A stretch of 64,000 nucleotides of DNA from Luidia sarsii (taxonomy: Eukaryota > Echinodermata > Asteroidea > Paxillosida > Luidiidae), in NCBI GenBank assembly GCA_949987565.1, contig OX465107.1:18697607-18761606 (forward strand), in the 5' to 3' direction. Shown here in pieces: positions 33,151 to 44,929 of the stretch. How positions within the stretch are numbered: position 1 is the stretch's first letter; every line of letters begins with the position of its first letter. Position numbers and translations under genes: made by a program. The notes under the pieces are model-generated. The model was not told the origin of the DNA and did not search any database. It worked only from the letters and a program-made list of their open reading frames with translations.

Positions 33151-36100
33151 TTTTAGTTGTTGTCGACCACGGCCCGTGTAGACAGCGCAAGTATCCTACA
33201 CGCAGCTATACATTGACCTGCTCTTATATCCAAAGTCGTTGGAGTCACGACGTTGCCATTCATTGTCGCAGTTCACGCTTGTGCTCCCCTCTTGAATTCA
33301 GTCTTGGATGAGACTTACCGATCGATACGCAGCTTCAACGTGGTCAACCGAGAACAAAGACCTCCGTTGGACCTCTCCAAGATTAGTCCTGATGGGGTTG
33401 CATTTTGTCCGCATAGGTACACGTAGAACCGATTCAAGATCCACGGGGTGCAATGGGGACTGACATTGAATGACAGACACAATGGGCTTTCAGGCAAGCG
33501 AGATTGCGTGTGCAATGGGAATTGAAATAGGAAATGGGAAAGCGAAATAGAATGGTCACCATTTTGTGAGCCTACGTCTTCGTACCTGCATTGTTAAAGG
33601 GTTTTTTTTTTTGGAAAACGACCACTGCAGATATTTACCGAGTCACTGATCGTCCGAAAGAAAACGATTCCTTCACAGGAATACTGGAATAACGGCGAAT
33701 CTGACAATCACCTCGACAGCTCACTCCGCGGTCTTGAGATCAGTTCTATAGGCCTACTTTCTTTCTCGCTCAGTTTTCCCGAAAATGGCCACGCGACCGT
33801 GTCCGAACCGCTCTCTGCCTTTAAAGCCTGTGTTATTAACTTCTCACAAAGGTTCGTTGTTCGTTGCTTTCATAATACCCAGGTGATTTACATGCATGGA
33901 CACTTAAACATTTCGCCGGTAGGCCTGCCGGTACATTCTAGCTAACACCTTTAATATTTACGAGAGTACTGCGTTGAAATACGCCCGCACTTTCACGAAA
34001 CTGCGCCGGTCTAAATCCGTCCGTTTTCGGCTCGGAAATCAATGAATTCCAAGCTGGACAACGAGGGGAACCCTGACATTGTAGGCTTTCCGGCTGTTAT
34101 TTTACCAGGGGACTCTTGAGGGCAGATTGTTACCTTTGTATGTACGTGCGGTCTACCACAGAGCCTTCGTGGCGTCATTGACCATTATCCTACACGCTGG
34201 ACCTTTTTTGGCCGGTTCCCTGTATACGCGATACATGCTGCACCAGTTTCAAGTAGAACGGGAAAAAGCACCAAACTAAATGATGTTTTGAGTGAATAAC
34301 AAGCAAGATTTTAAGATTAATTTACTGATTGCGCCCTATAGATCACGTGACCTATAAAGGGTATCAAACAAAGAACATGGTGCCGCTGTTGTAAAGTACA
34401 TGGCGACTTGTGCACTTGTTGTTGTTTTCCAGTGAGGGTTTTCTTGTTCGAAATCTATGAATAACATTCCGGAGTTTGAACCCGAGACCTTACTGGAATA
34501 CCCATGCACACGTGACGTGATGACATCGCGCAATCGGTCTATTGCTGCGCCTTGAAATGTGCAAGGAATGAAAGGCTGACATTTCGATCCACGGAGGACC
34601 CCACCTCTCAGAAGTTAAAGGTAGAATCATACTGCATTGGGTCCTGCTATAGGATCGAAACGTCAGTCAATCTCAGATTCCCATTCTTGGTCACTGAATC
34701 AGTAAGTGATCTTGCAACATGTTTGAATGTATTGATTTCCTCTTCTTTTCGTTTTGAATTTTTGCTGATTTCAGCCTGCAGTTTATAACATGTTTGCCTC
34801 CCTTTAAGTTCTTGTACATGGGAGGAGTTGGAAGCAACGTGTGCATGTAGTAATGAACGGATGTATCCCGGCGAATCCTTCACACGATTAGATTTGGGCT
34901 GACGGGCGAGCACCGCGCCCTCCCCCATTATCAACCAATGGCCCCGCCCACAATGCCTTGCACAAACACGCCGTTCTGTCGCAGGCCTGTATCCGTCGAG
35001 TGCGATTCCATTAACCGTGTTTGTGGAGTCACTGCCGTGGTCCCTCCCGTCTCTCTGGATGATTCGACGACGGAGAACATTGGATAGGCGCATCATCCGT
35101 TTACACAGTCCATTATATCGCATTAAAGCCCAGTCACGTGGTTGTCATTTTTGCAAGGGATCACCTCGGAAATTCAAGGTGATTCTTCTTTGTTCAAAGG
35201 AATATTCTCGCCGGGAGGAACATTCTTCAGCTCATTCACAACGTTCTTTTTTGTTTCTATATACACATATAAATATTATTTATCTTTATTTGAATCGCAC
35301 GACTGGGAAAGTTTAAACATTTTGAAAAATCACAAATGATATTTTTTGTTTTATCATTCAAATTGCGAAATGTCATTTTTCAAATGATTTACCATTGATA
35401 ATTCAAGCCAGGATCAGCACTATCATTGGAATTAGCTCAGCTTTTGTTCATTGAAGGGTGAATAAAGCAAGTGCTGTTTCAGTTAACATTCAGTTTGGAC
35501 TTTCTTAGGCCTACACGTCATTTCTAATTAAGTTACCGCCACATTTTTTGGCACTACCGACGATTGGATTTTACACGGTGAACAAGTCGTAAACGAAAAA
35601 TATCCTAAATGTCTCGTCAGTTAAACAATTAACCCTTTTGCTAATTGCCAAGCGGATGATATCGAACAAGAAATGATTTGTATCTATTTAACTTACAGAG
35701 AATTGAAAACAAGTGTAGTGTGTCTTCCCTTCTGCGAAAACTTGTGAAAATGTCACGTTTCAGAATGCGAAGACGCATTAACTACACCTAGGCCTTCCCT
35801 ATGCAAACTTACACTTATGGATAGGCACGGAGCATGTACGTGTACACTGCATAACTAATTTTGTATATCTGGTGAACATCTACTGTACGTGTACATGGTG
35901 TAAATGCATGTGTTAGACAGTCTGTATAAATGACATTCATTGTTTATATATGCCTACTTGTATAATCATGTGTCATGATGTTCTATACTCGTATACATGT
36001 ACATGACATTGGTTTGGGAAGCAATTAGAATTGGCCATAGACTGTACATCTGTACAGGTACATTATGGTGCCTTGGCAGGAGGGAATTGCCACTTTGGGT

Positions 36101-37259
36101 TCTATACGTCCTTAGCCCTAACGAAGCTTAGTGATCAGGCTCGGGCTCAGGCTTCGTAATCACCATGCACACGACCCGAAGACACTGGTGTGCCGCAGAA
36201 TTCGGGGGTCTGTTTTCTCGCTTTATTCAAGAGTAGTATAATCTCTGTGATCAAGAGATTTCTCTTCAACATACATGTGTCATTAGGTCTGTAACGGGTG
36301 AGGGTATTATAAAACCAACGCCTTCGCCCCAGCCCGAGCCCGAGCCTTCATTTCGCCATAGGTCCTAGAAACCATCCCACGAGACGCAATGCTGTAATAA
36401 GAAACCGTACATCTTCGTTCCCGCGTGAGTTCTGATACGGAGATTATAGTAGCCAGCGTGTGCACATGCTGGGAACGCTCAATGGAAATCCGTCAACAAA
36501 CAGTCATATATTGTTCACTCCCATTCTTGTCAGAATGTTCTCATCATTCAAGAATCCCTCCAAATGTCAACATGGTACCGACCAGTTTCACTGCATTGGC
36601 AACCTCCTATGACACATTACAACTACAGATCCTTTTGGTCTCTCTCCGACGTGTCTATTGATAAGATACTGTTTGTGTACGATGTAGGCCTCAACACGCT
36701 ACCGGTATACGTTCCCGTGAACTTTTTGCTCCGCCCGTAGACTTTCGTGACACCTACCTAATTGACCTAATTGAATGTATGACACGAATAGAGCGATACA
36801 AATACGCAGTGCCCTACATCTTTCATCTCTTGTAATAATGCCATTTCACACCAGCATCATGGAGTTTTCTTTTCTTCAAACATTTTTTTTCACTCTGTCC
36901 TTCATTTTAATCATGGTTGCCGTTTCGTGTATAAGGCCTCATGGTGATAATTTATTATCGCATGCGTGGGCTAGTTCTTGTGGGGTGGGAGGGGTAAATT
37001 AGCTCTCTGTGGTATAAATGACTACGATACAGCCAGCATAATGCATGATGTAGGCGGATGTCGATGGTGATAAAACAGTTTTGGATGGAGAAAATGTTAC
37101 CGTGGGCTGGAACTGCCATTCTGTGCGCAGCCCCAAAAAATGATGTGAGGTGGCGCTCGTTAACCTTCTTCATCCCCTCCTGTTCTTTTCGACTACATTG
37201 TGGTGGAGCTGATTGCATTAAGTCGGGGCTAGCTTGCAGTTAGTTGCCGAAGTACCTTG
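33151..37259. other. Intergenic region, mostly unique sequence
   Basis: Beyond the GPCR2 promoter, the only items are a decayed family 1 palindrome at about 34573-34665 (TCGAAACGTCAG end intact), a tRNA-like B-box fragment on the minus strand at about 34470-34500 and scattered TAGGCCTA motifs. No believable gene was seen. Confidence 0.5.
33221..33230 (-). promoter_or_regulatory. TATA-like box of GPCR2
   Basis: GATATAAGAG on the minus strand, about 72 bp upstream of the ATG at 33150; comparable in placement to the TATATAAG ahead of GPCR1. Confidence 0.45.
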
Positions 37260-37705
37260 TGGACCAATGCACTAGCCTGTGTCCCCATTGTGGTGGTGCG
37301 CTGTCCACCGAACACAGATACCGGCACAAGGGCAGCTACGATTATTCACACTGTAATTCTTTAATCACACAATTACCTTTTCCACCGCACATCCTGAGTG
37401 TGTAGTTTACAGCAACACAGTAGGCCTAATATCAGTGACTTTTATCGATGTAGGGTTGGGTTACGTTTTCCCCACCTTCCAATTCTTAATTGTGCTATTG
37501 GACATTCGGGTCTGATGCTATAAAATCAGCAATGTAGAGTTTTAGACTACAAGACCCACGTTCAAAGGCTTGGCTCTTTCGTATCACTCATTTTTTGGAG
37601 AACTACCAGTATAATTTTAGATTTAAAGAAAGGTATTTAGGCAGTTAAGCAAAGACGGACAAATTTAGGTCAGAAACATAATCGAGCAATGCACTAAGTC
37701 TACAC

Positions 37706-37862
37706 ACTTCTACTTAATTGAACAATTGGAAAAGAAAACTTAGACTGGACCGGGACTTGAACCCGAGACCTCTGGATTAACGTACCAGTGCTCTTCCATC
37801 TGACGTATTCAGCCCTTAGATGGTGGCCTACTATAGTCAACTTTTGTCAACAGTTACTTGTC
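37706..37862 (-). mobile_element. tRNA-like SINE inserted in duplication copy 1
   Basis: The core at 37745-37815 read on the minus strand has a perfect B box (GGTTCAAGTCC). Copy 2 lacks the segment: there, CTACACACTTTGCCTCAATG is continuous near 42178, whereas in copy 1 the insertion splits it. The paralogous empty site defines the insert and shows that it arrived after the duplication or was lost precisely. Confidence 0.7.
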
Positions 37863-38114
37863 TTTGCCTCAATGTATACAGATGTGTCTAGCTCCTTCAT
37901 CTTAGTTTGTACATCTTAAACTTATCATAGTGATTTGCAAGCACAATGGTCATTTTATAGTATTTGGTATTCATAATTAGTTGTTTGTTACTATAGTGGT
38001 ACGGTTCCACAGTCATGTTCTTCCATCATTCTTATGATGGAGGCACTTGGGAGCCAAACTGTTGAATTGTTAGTCTGTCAATTTCAGAGTGTCATCTGAA
38101 ATGGATCTTAGGCA

Positions 38115-39188
38115 CTACAGTACACTGTCCTGACAATCCACATGAACATCTGATAGTGATCCCTGCGCGCTATCCCGTAGACCTTTGGAGTCCACCTTGG
38201 ACAGTTGAATCTCGCTTCCCTTCCGACTGCCCAGACGGGAGATCGTGGCAGCCGCCCAGTCGAACATCTCACCCATTCTCTTGCGATAAGCCGTGTTCAT
38301 CGTGAAGTAGATGACGGTGTTGAAGAAGCTGTTGGCGAGTAGGAGCCAGTAGCTGCCGAATAAGACCAGCTGGGGAATGGCGACCTGGAACAGCAAGCTG
38401 AGAATATACACGACAGTGAAAGGCACGTAGCTCAGGACGAAGGTAGCTGTCATCACCTGGACCATGCGGAAGGTTTTCACCTTGATGTTAGTCCCAGACT
38501 GCGCTGCCGACACTGCGACTGCCTCTACTTCCCCGATGGACTCACCATGGAGATTTTTGCCGGCGATGCACGAAGTCACAACGATGACTAGAGCAGGTAT
38601 CTGGATGGTCACCAGCAGGAACCATGCAAACAGGGGATTGCTGTACAATACAGGCAGGCAGGTATACATATAGGAGAAGAAAGCGTACTCAGGAAAGCCG
38701 ATGAAGATGGTGCTGAAGCCGCCCGCCGATGTCGACCAATTTAAGGCGATGCAGACGAGGATGCGCTTCTTGGTGACGGTGCGAGCGTATCGCAGTGGGT
38801 GGGCGATGGCCACGTATCGCTCCAGGCTGAGGAACATCAAGTTAATGGCCGAGTTTACGATTCCAACCTGGTTGACGTAGGCCGCGACGAGGCAGGCCGT
38901 GTCCCCGAACGGCCAGGAGTCGGACCTTGAGCGGAGAGTGGCCGACGGGTAGATAGCCAGGGAGGCCATCAGGCCAGTGATCAGGTCAGCCACGGAGAGC
39001 GATATCAGCAAGTAGCCGTGGCCGTTGCGGAGGGCAGGCGTCGACAGCAGGATGGCCAGGTTGCCGACGTTCCCGACAACGACGAGGAAGGTCACTGCGA
39101 TGACGATAGTCACCTCCACTATGCAGACAGTGACATTAGGGCAGGAGGTCATAGGGATCCGTGGCTCTTGCTCCGTGAAGTTCTCCAT
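38115..39188 (-). CDS. GPCR3: class A orphan receptor, single exon (tandem copy 1)
   Basis: 357 residues from the ATG at 39188; the longer frame begins with GTG, and MENFTEQE matches the start of GPCR4. N-linked sites Asn3 and Asn18, CPNVTVC, Asn1.50, LRNGHGYLL, SVADL, Cys3.25, ERYVAIAHPLRY, SYVPF in TM6 and NTVIY in TM7 are visible. Asn is at 3.32. The TM5-TM7 half is nearly identical to GPCR4 in DNA, whereas ECL2 differs (YAFFSYMYTC against YFFFPEVYTC). The tail (GSRKGSEIQLSKVDSKG) departs from GPCR2 and GPCR4. GATATAGA about 45 bp upstream may serve as a TATA box. Function: presumed G-protein-coupled sensing of an unknown ligand. Confidence 0.9.
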   Translation of the reverse strand: MENFTEQEPRIPMTSCPNVTVCIVEVTIVIAVTFLVVVGNVGNLAILLSTPALRNGHGYLLISLSVADLITGLMASLAIYPSATLRSRSDSWPFGDTACLVAAYVNQVGIVNSAINLMFLSLERYVAIAHPLRYARTVTKKRILVCIALNWSTSAGGFSTIFIGFPEYAFFSYMYTCLPVLYSNPLFAWFLLVTIQIPALVIVVTSCIAGKNLHGESIGEVEAVAVSAAQSGTNIKVKTFRMVQVMTATFVLSYVPFTVVYILSLLFQVAIPQLVLFGSYWLLLANSFFNTVIYFTMNTAYRKRMGEMFDWAAATISRLGSRKGSEIQLSKVDSKGLRDSAQGSLSDVHVDCQDSVL

Positions 39189-41392
39189 GTCCTTTAGGTA
39201 GGACAGGAGCCAGTGACTCAACACGCTGTCTATATCCACACGCTAGCCCGCCACTTGACGATTGATGACGCTGGGTTGGTGTCGTGACGCTGCTGAAAGC
39301 TTCCAATCTTAAATGAACTGACCTCGCACGACTTCAATTACGCAAATGGAAGATCAGCCAGCCTAATCGTCAAACATAAACAATCGTTTTGTTCCAACGA
39401 CAACTTTAAAACGAGTGCCGCGTGTATAGCGCGAGGAATTCGATCGTGACGTTTGCAAAATCTTTTCTTGTGCAAAAGGATTAAGGTAATAGAAACAAGA
39501 AAATGTGAAGAAGGCCCAGGTGAGATTTCATTTCGACCGTTTAGTTGAAGAGAGGCTTTTTGAAGTGCAGCCTCCTTTGGCAGATTGATCGTCCATGATG
39601 AGCGAAGAATAATTGAATCATTCTAACACAGCAGCAGCACGGAAGGTCATCCCTGCCACTTTGGTGAAAGAGACCTACCACGTATGGCAAGTGAAGCAAG
39701 CGTCAAGTAAATACTACGAACATAATAAACGCCCAAAGATATTAGTCAGACACGGTTGGAACGCAGTCCGCACCGTAGCAATGCGAGAACACAATGGCTT
39801 CACGACGCATGACCCATTATTAGCACTTCGCTGGTGTGGATGACCCATTTGACGGGAGGGCGCTGTTTTGTTTTACTCCAGGAAGGTGTCGTCATATTTG
39901 TACACCCTGTAACCATCTTCAAAAGCGTCCTTCTGTTGTTTCAGTCAAACCATAAACAAATCTGTCAGCGATCAGAATTTCAGTTTTGCACACCTTTTTT
40001 CAGCTTGACCAAAATATTTGTAAAACCTCATTGAGGAGAGATGTAATACATTATTCGAAACGTCGAGTTAACACGATTGAAATTCCGTGCATGGCCAAGA
40101 TGTCGCAATCGGAGAACACAAATCCATGGAGGTCTATGGGGCCTCATTCTATAAATTCTGGTACAGGTGAAGATGTACAGTATTACGAATTACATTTTAT
40201 AGGTAAGCCATTTCTATTATTGACGCAATGGGCAGGGATATGCATATGTACACCTCGTACCTGGCACCTCCCTATTACTAACGTGACTATACAGAGTGGA
40301 TCTTTTCAGCTGGCTAGCTCTTGTTTATTTCTTCTTTTTTTTGACTTGGTATACGTCTTTTGCATCCACACTTGATGATGATTAGAACGGAGACGCGTAT
40401 ACGCGTACGTATAGCTATCTGCACCAGTAAGTGGCCATTCCGCCATTTCGCTTCGCAATCCCAGCGTAATGGTGGCGCTGTTCTTAATCCCAAACGCTGT
40501 GTAGAATAAGTCTAAAATGACGTCTATTTCCGACACCACACACCGACATTTTAAAAGGTCCCGTTCATATTAATTGATTACAGTATTCATTTCTGGACAA
40601 CACTAACCATTTTTACATAAGAGTGAAGACGATTTACTAGAAATTCGAATTTTGTATCGATGCGGTTAATCCCATTTACTGATACATTTTCCCTCGCACA
40701 CCCTCTTCCTCTTACAGTAATACCTGATGAATATCAGCCTAGGGCTGATAACCTTGATCAATAGGCTAATTGTACAACCTTTACTTTAGTAATTGCGAAA
40801 TGCATTATTCTAGATATAACATGAAATGCATTATTCTACTGCATCAGCCCGTGTCAAAGTCTACCTTGGATGACTTTCCGTGTGACTCGGCCAAGCTCCT
40901 AAAGCCGACCCGACAGCAGCATTAACGGTGGGAACCCTTGTAGTCAGAGCCCATCATCGAAGTGATTGATTCGGTAAACTTGCTTCTCTAAACCTCCAAC
41001 CCAACCCCCACCCATAACCCATGCTGCCCGTAGCTCCGTAAGTGATGCATCCCCTGCCTCATACGAATTGGCATGGGACAGTCTTCCCCTCAACTGGCAC
41101 CTTCATTATCAGGTGGACCAAGGTACCAGCGTGGGTACGCATTATGGTGGTACACTGATAGCCACCGAACACAGATGCCAGTACAAGGGCAGCCACCATT
41201 ACTCACACTGTCATTCTTTAATCCGTGTCCTATTCACTCTCTACCCCCTTCCTTCTTTATACACGTATCTGTTTTGTACTTGTCCGAGATATATAACAGG
41301 ACCGACATATGAAGCTTAACCACCGTCGTTGAGCCATGCTGGTACCCCGTAAATTGTGTGGGGACTATACAAGGACGTGTTTTGTAAACCAG

Positions 41393-41566
41393 CGTAGGTT
41401 AGGCTTAGGGCGCTACGGTTAGGGTTATGGTTACGGTTAGAGTTAGAGTTCGGGTTGGGTTAGCGTTACTGATAGAGTTAGGATTAGGATTAGGATTAGG
41501 ATTAGGTTCATTATTAGGGTTGTTTGGGTTAGGATTAGGATAAGGGTTAGGGTTGTTTCGTGCTTG
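41393..41566. repeat. Degenerate interstitial telomere-like repeats
   Basis: GGTTAGGGTTATGGTTACGG, GTTAGAGTTAG, a run of GGATTA units and TAAGGGTTAGGGTTG are imperfect versions of TTAGGG, the telomere repeat of echinoderms and vertebrates. They are followed by a short (GAAT)n array at about 41587-41617. Confidence 0.7.
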
Positions 41567-42355
41567 TGCCTATAACTACCTGAGAAATGAATGAATGAAT
41601 GAATGAATGAATGAATGGGGGAGGCCTCAGCAAAACCTGGCTTCGCGTATGCGCACTTATAGCTTAGCCACGGTGGTTAAGTGTCATACGTCGTGACGCT
41701 TATATGCCTCACTTGTCCACTCTGTCTTTGAGAAAGGTCCTGCTTGGATCGGAACGCCAGGCCCACTACAATTTGAGATTTGCATTTTGGTAAATAAGTC
41801 AGTTAGCAGTTTACAACATTCTTGTATATTACTCTTTAATCACACCATAGAATACATTTTTCATCTTACCTATGTAGTTTACAGCAACACAGTATAGGCC
41901 TAATATCAGTGAGTAATACCGATGTAGGGTTGGGTTACGTTTTTCCCACCTTCCATTTCTTGTGCTATTCGACTTTTGGGTCTAACACTATAAAATCCGG
42001 AATGTAGACTGCAAAACCCACGTTCAAAAGCCTTTCTCTTTCGTATCACTCAGTTTTAGAGAACTACTGGTAGAATTTTTGATTTTTTTTTCTAAAGGCG
42101 TGTAAGCAAATATAGATACATTTACAGTAGTTCAGAACAACTCTGCTCGTTTTCTAAATGGATCAATGCACTTCATCTACACACTTTGCCTCAATGTACA
42201 CAGAGATGTCTAGCTCCTTCATCTTTGTGCATCTGAAACTTACCACCGTTACTCGCAAGCACAGTGGTCATTTTGTAGGATTTGGTTTTCATAAGTAGTT
42301 GCTTTGTTACTATTGGTACGGTTCCACAGTCACGTTCTTCTATCACTCCTGTAGC

Positions 42356-43408
42356 TCATTTGGTTGAGTTCTCATGCGGAGTCAATTGGACATGAACATT
42401 CTTGGAATCCACTGTGTTTAGTGGCGACAAAGGAACATCCCATCCTCTCTTCCGCCGGCCCAGACGGGAGATCGTGGCAGCCGCCCAGTCGAACATCTCA
42501 CCCATTCTCTTGCGATAAGCTGTGTTCATCGTGAAGTAGATGACGGTGTTGAAGAAGCTGTTGGCGAGTAGGAGCCAGTAGCTGCCGAATAAGACCAGCT
42601 GGGGAATGGCGACCTGGAACAGCAAGCTGAGAATATACACGACAGTGAAAGGCACGTAGCTCAGGACGAAGGTAGCTGTCATCACCTGGACCATGCGGAA
42701 GGTTTTCACCTTGATGTTAGTCCCAGACTGCGCTGCCGACACTGCGACTCCGTCTACTCCCCCGATGGTCTCACCATGGAGATTTTTGCCGGCGATGCAC
42801 GAAGTCACAACGATGACTAGAGCAGGCGTCTGGACGATCACTATCAGGAGCCATGCAAACAGGGGATTGCTTGACAACACAGGCAGGCAGGTATACACCT
42901 CCGGGAAAAAAAAGTACTCAGGAAAGCCGATGAAAATGGTGCTGAAGCCGCCCGCCGATGTCGACCAATTTAAGGCGATGCAGACGAGGATGCGCTTCTT
43001 GGTGACGGTGCGAGCGTATCGCAGTGGGTGGGCGATGGCCACGTATCGCTCCAGGCTGAGGAACATCAAGTTAATGGCCGAGTTCACCACGCCAACCTGG
43101 TTGACGTAGGTCGCGATGAGGCAGGCCGTGTCCCCGAACGGCCACGAGTCGGACCTTGAGCGGAGAGTGGCCGACGGGTAGATAGCCAGGGAGGCCACCA
43201 GGCCAGTGAGCAGGTCAGCCACGGAGAGCGATATCAGCAAGTAGCCGTGGCCGTTGCGGAGGACAGGCGTCGACAGCAGGATGACCAGGTTGCCCACGTT
43301 CCCGACAACGATGAGGAAGGTCACCGCGATGACGATAGTCACCTCCACTACGCAGACGGTGGCATTAGGGCACTGGATCCGTGCCTCTTGCTCCGTGAAG
43401 TTCTCCAT
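42356..43408 (-). CDS. GPCR4: class A orphan receptor, single exon (tandem copy 2)
   Basis: 350 residues from the ATG at 43408 (MENFTEQEARIQCPNATVC). N-linked sites Asn3 and Asn15; Asn1.50, Asp2.50, Cys3.25 with Asn at 3.32, ERYVAIAHPLRY, SYVPF and NTVIY are as in GPCR3. Differences from GPCR3 cluster in TM4-ECL2-TM5, the usual ligand pocket edge. The tail GRRKRGWDVPLSPLNTVDSK matches GPCR2 rather than GPCR3, so the gene looks mosaic. The position equivalent to the TATA-like GGATATAGAC of GPCR3 reads GGACAGAC here. The gene is intact; whether it is expressed is unknown. Confidence 0.9.
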   Translation of the reverse strand: MENFTEQEARIQCPNATVCVVEVTIVIAVTFLIVVGNVGNLVILLSTPVLRNGHGYLLISLSVADLLTGLVASLAIYPSATLRSRSDSWPFGDTACLIATYVNQVGVVNSAINLMFLSLERYVAIAHPLRYARTVTKKRILVCIALNWSTSAGGFSTIFIGFPEYFFFPEVYTCLPVLSSNPLFAWLLIVIVQTPALVIVVTSCIAGKNLHGETIGGVDGVAVSAAQSGTNIKVKTFRMVQVMTATFVLSYVPFTVVYILSLLFQVAIPQLVLFGSYWLLLANSFFNTVIYFTMNTAYRKRMGEMFDWAAATISRLGRRKRGWDVPLSPLNTVDSKNVHVQLTPHENSTK

Positions 43409-43623
43409 GTCGATCCTTTAGGTAGGATAGCATGCAGCCCGTGTGACCGGCCCAACGCGCTGTCTGTCCACACGCTAGCCCGCCACTCGACTGATGTCGC
43501 TGTTGCTACCGTGACGCTACTGAAAGCTGCCAATCATTAATTGACCTCGAACTACTTCAATTACGCAAATGGCAGATCAGCCAGTCTAACTGTCAAGCAT
43601 AAACCGTGAGTGCCGCGTGCATA

Positions 43624-43824
43624 GAGGTTTTTCACATGACGTCACTTGACCGCCAAAGGCTAATTGATTAGCATGTCCACAGTAGCGTCCAAATCCGTGG
43701 AAGCGCATGCAAATATCGAATCTGAATATTGTCATCGGACATTGGATGACTCGAAGTCAGGCATTTCACGTACACTGCGCAAATTGAACGCTGACAGGCA
43801 AAAAGCACGTGACTGAAAAACCTC
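43624..43824. mobile_element. 201-bp MITE in duplication copy 2
   Basis: Inverted termini GAGGTTTTTCACATGACGT and the complement of ACGTGACTGAAAAACCTC bound the element. Copy 1 lacks it: GTGTATAGCGCGAGG at about 39422 is the empty site, against GTGCATA then the element then TAGGCCTATAGCGCGAGG. A TA duplication is plausible, but GGCCTA is an unexplained extra. Confidence 0.7.
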
Positions 43825-44929
43825 TAGGCCTATAGCGCGAGGAATTCGACCGTGGCGTTTGCGAAATCTATTGTGCAAAAGGGTTATGGTAATAGAAGCA
43901 AGAAAATGTGAAGAAGGACCAAGTGAAAACTTCAATTCGACCATTTAGTTGAAGAGATGCTCTTTAAAGGGCACCCTCCTTTGGCAGATTGATCGTCGAT
44001 GATGAGTGAAGAATAATTTAATCGTTCTTACATTGTATATTACGAACATATGCATCCACACAATGATGATGATTACAACGGATAAACGTACGCATAGGCC
44101 TCCGTATAGTTATCCGCACCAGTAAGTGGCAATTCCGCCGTTTCGCAATCCCGGCGTATTGGTGGCGCTGTTCGTAATCCCAAACGCTGTGTGAAATTAA
44201 TCTAAAATGACGTCTATTTCCGACACCACACACCAAAATTTTAAAAATGGCCCTTACATACCGGTATTCATCGATTTCGGTACTCATTTCTGGACAACAC
44301 GATTTACTATAAATTATAATTTTGTCTCGATGCGGTTATTCACGTTTGCCGTTACATTTTTCCTCGCACACCCTTGTCCTCTTACAGTCATTCCTGATGT
44401 ATATCAGCCTAGGGGTGATAACCTTGATCAATAGGCTAATTGTACAACCTTTAGTAATTGCGAATTGCATTATTCTACTGCATCAGCCCGTGTCAAAGTC
44501 TACCTTGGATGACTTTCCGTATGACTCGGCCAAGCTCCTAAAGCCGACCCAACAGCAGCATTAACGGTGGGAACCAGTGCTGTCAGAGCCCATCATCGAA
44601 GTGATTGATTCGGTAAACTTGCTTCTCTAAACCTCCATCCCATCCCCACCCATAACCCATGCTGCCCGCATCTTCGTAATTGTTGCATCACCTGCCTCAT
44701 ACGAACTGACAGGGGACAGTCTTCCTCTCAACCCGGACCTCCATTAGTAGAATGACTGTCCGCATACAGCTGGTTTATTTGCACGCTCGTGTACGCCTCG
44801 ACACAGCGCAGATTTATTTTCTTCACATTGAAGTAATTAATAAAAAATACTGACTGGTGCCCCAACCCCCGGCAAAGACTAGTTAACTATTAGAGAAGGC
44901 CACCACAGGGCTGGGTAGCTCTTTGCCAT

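Larger units (their letters stand above)
37260..41112. repeat. Tandem segmental duplication, copy 1 (contains GPCR3)
   Basis: Colinear similarity to 41113-44752 begins at TGGACCAA (37259 and 41111) and passes through GTAGTTTACAGCAACACAGTA, the receptor gene, and AAGAAAATGTGAAGAAGG upstream of it. It continues through GGCTGATAACCTTGATCAAT to the block TAACCCATGCTGCCCG near 41020 and 44657. Copy 1 uniquely contains a SINE insertion of about 155 bp near 37706-37862. Confidence 0.85.
41113..44752. repeat. Tandem segmental duplication, copy 2 (contains GPCR4)
   Basis: This is the partner of 37260-41112. Relative to copy 1 it has gained about 600 bp at 41225-41845 (telomere-like repeats, GAAT repeats and a family 1 fragment at 41726-41825) and a MITE at 43624-43824. 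It lacks the SINE of copy 1. Confidence 0.85.
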
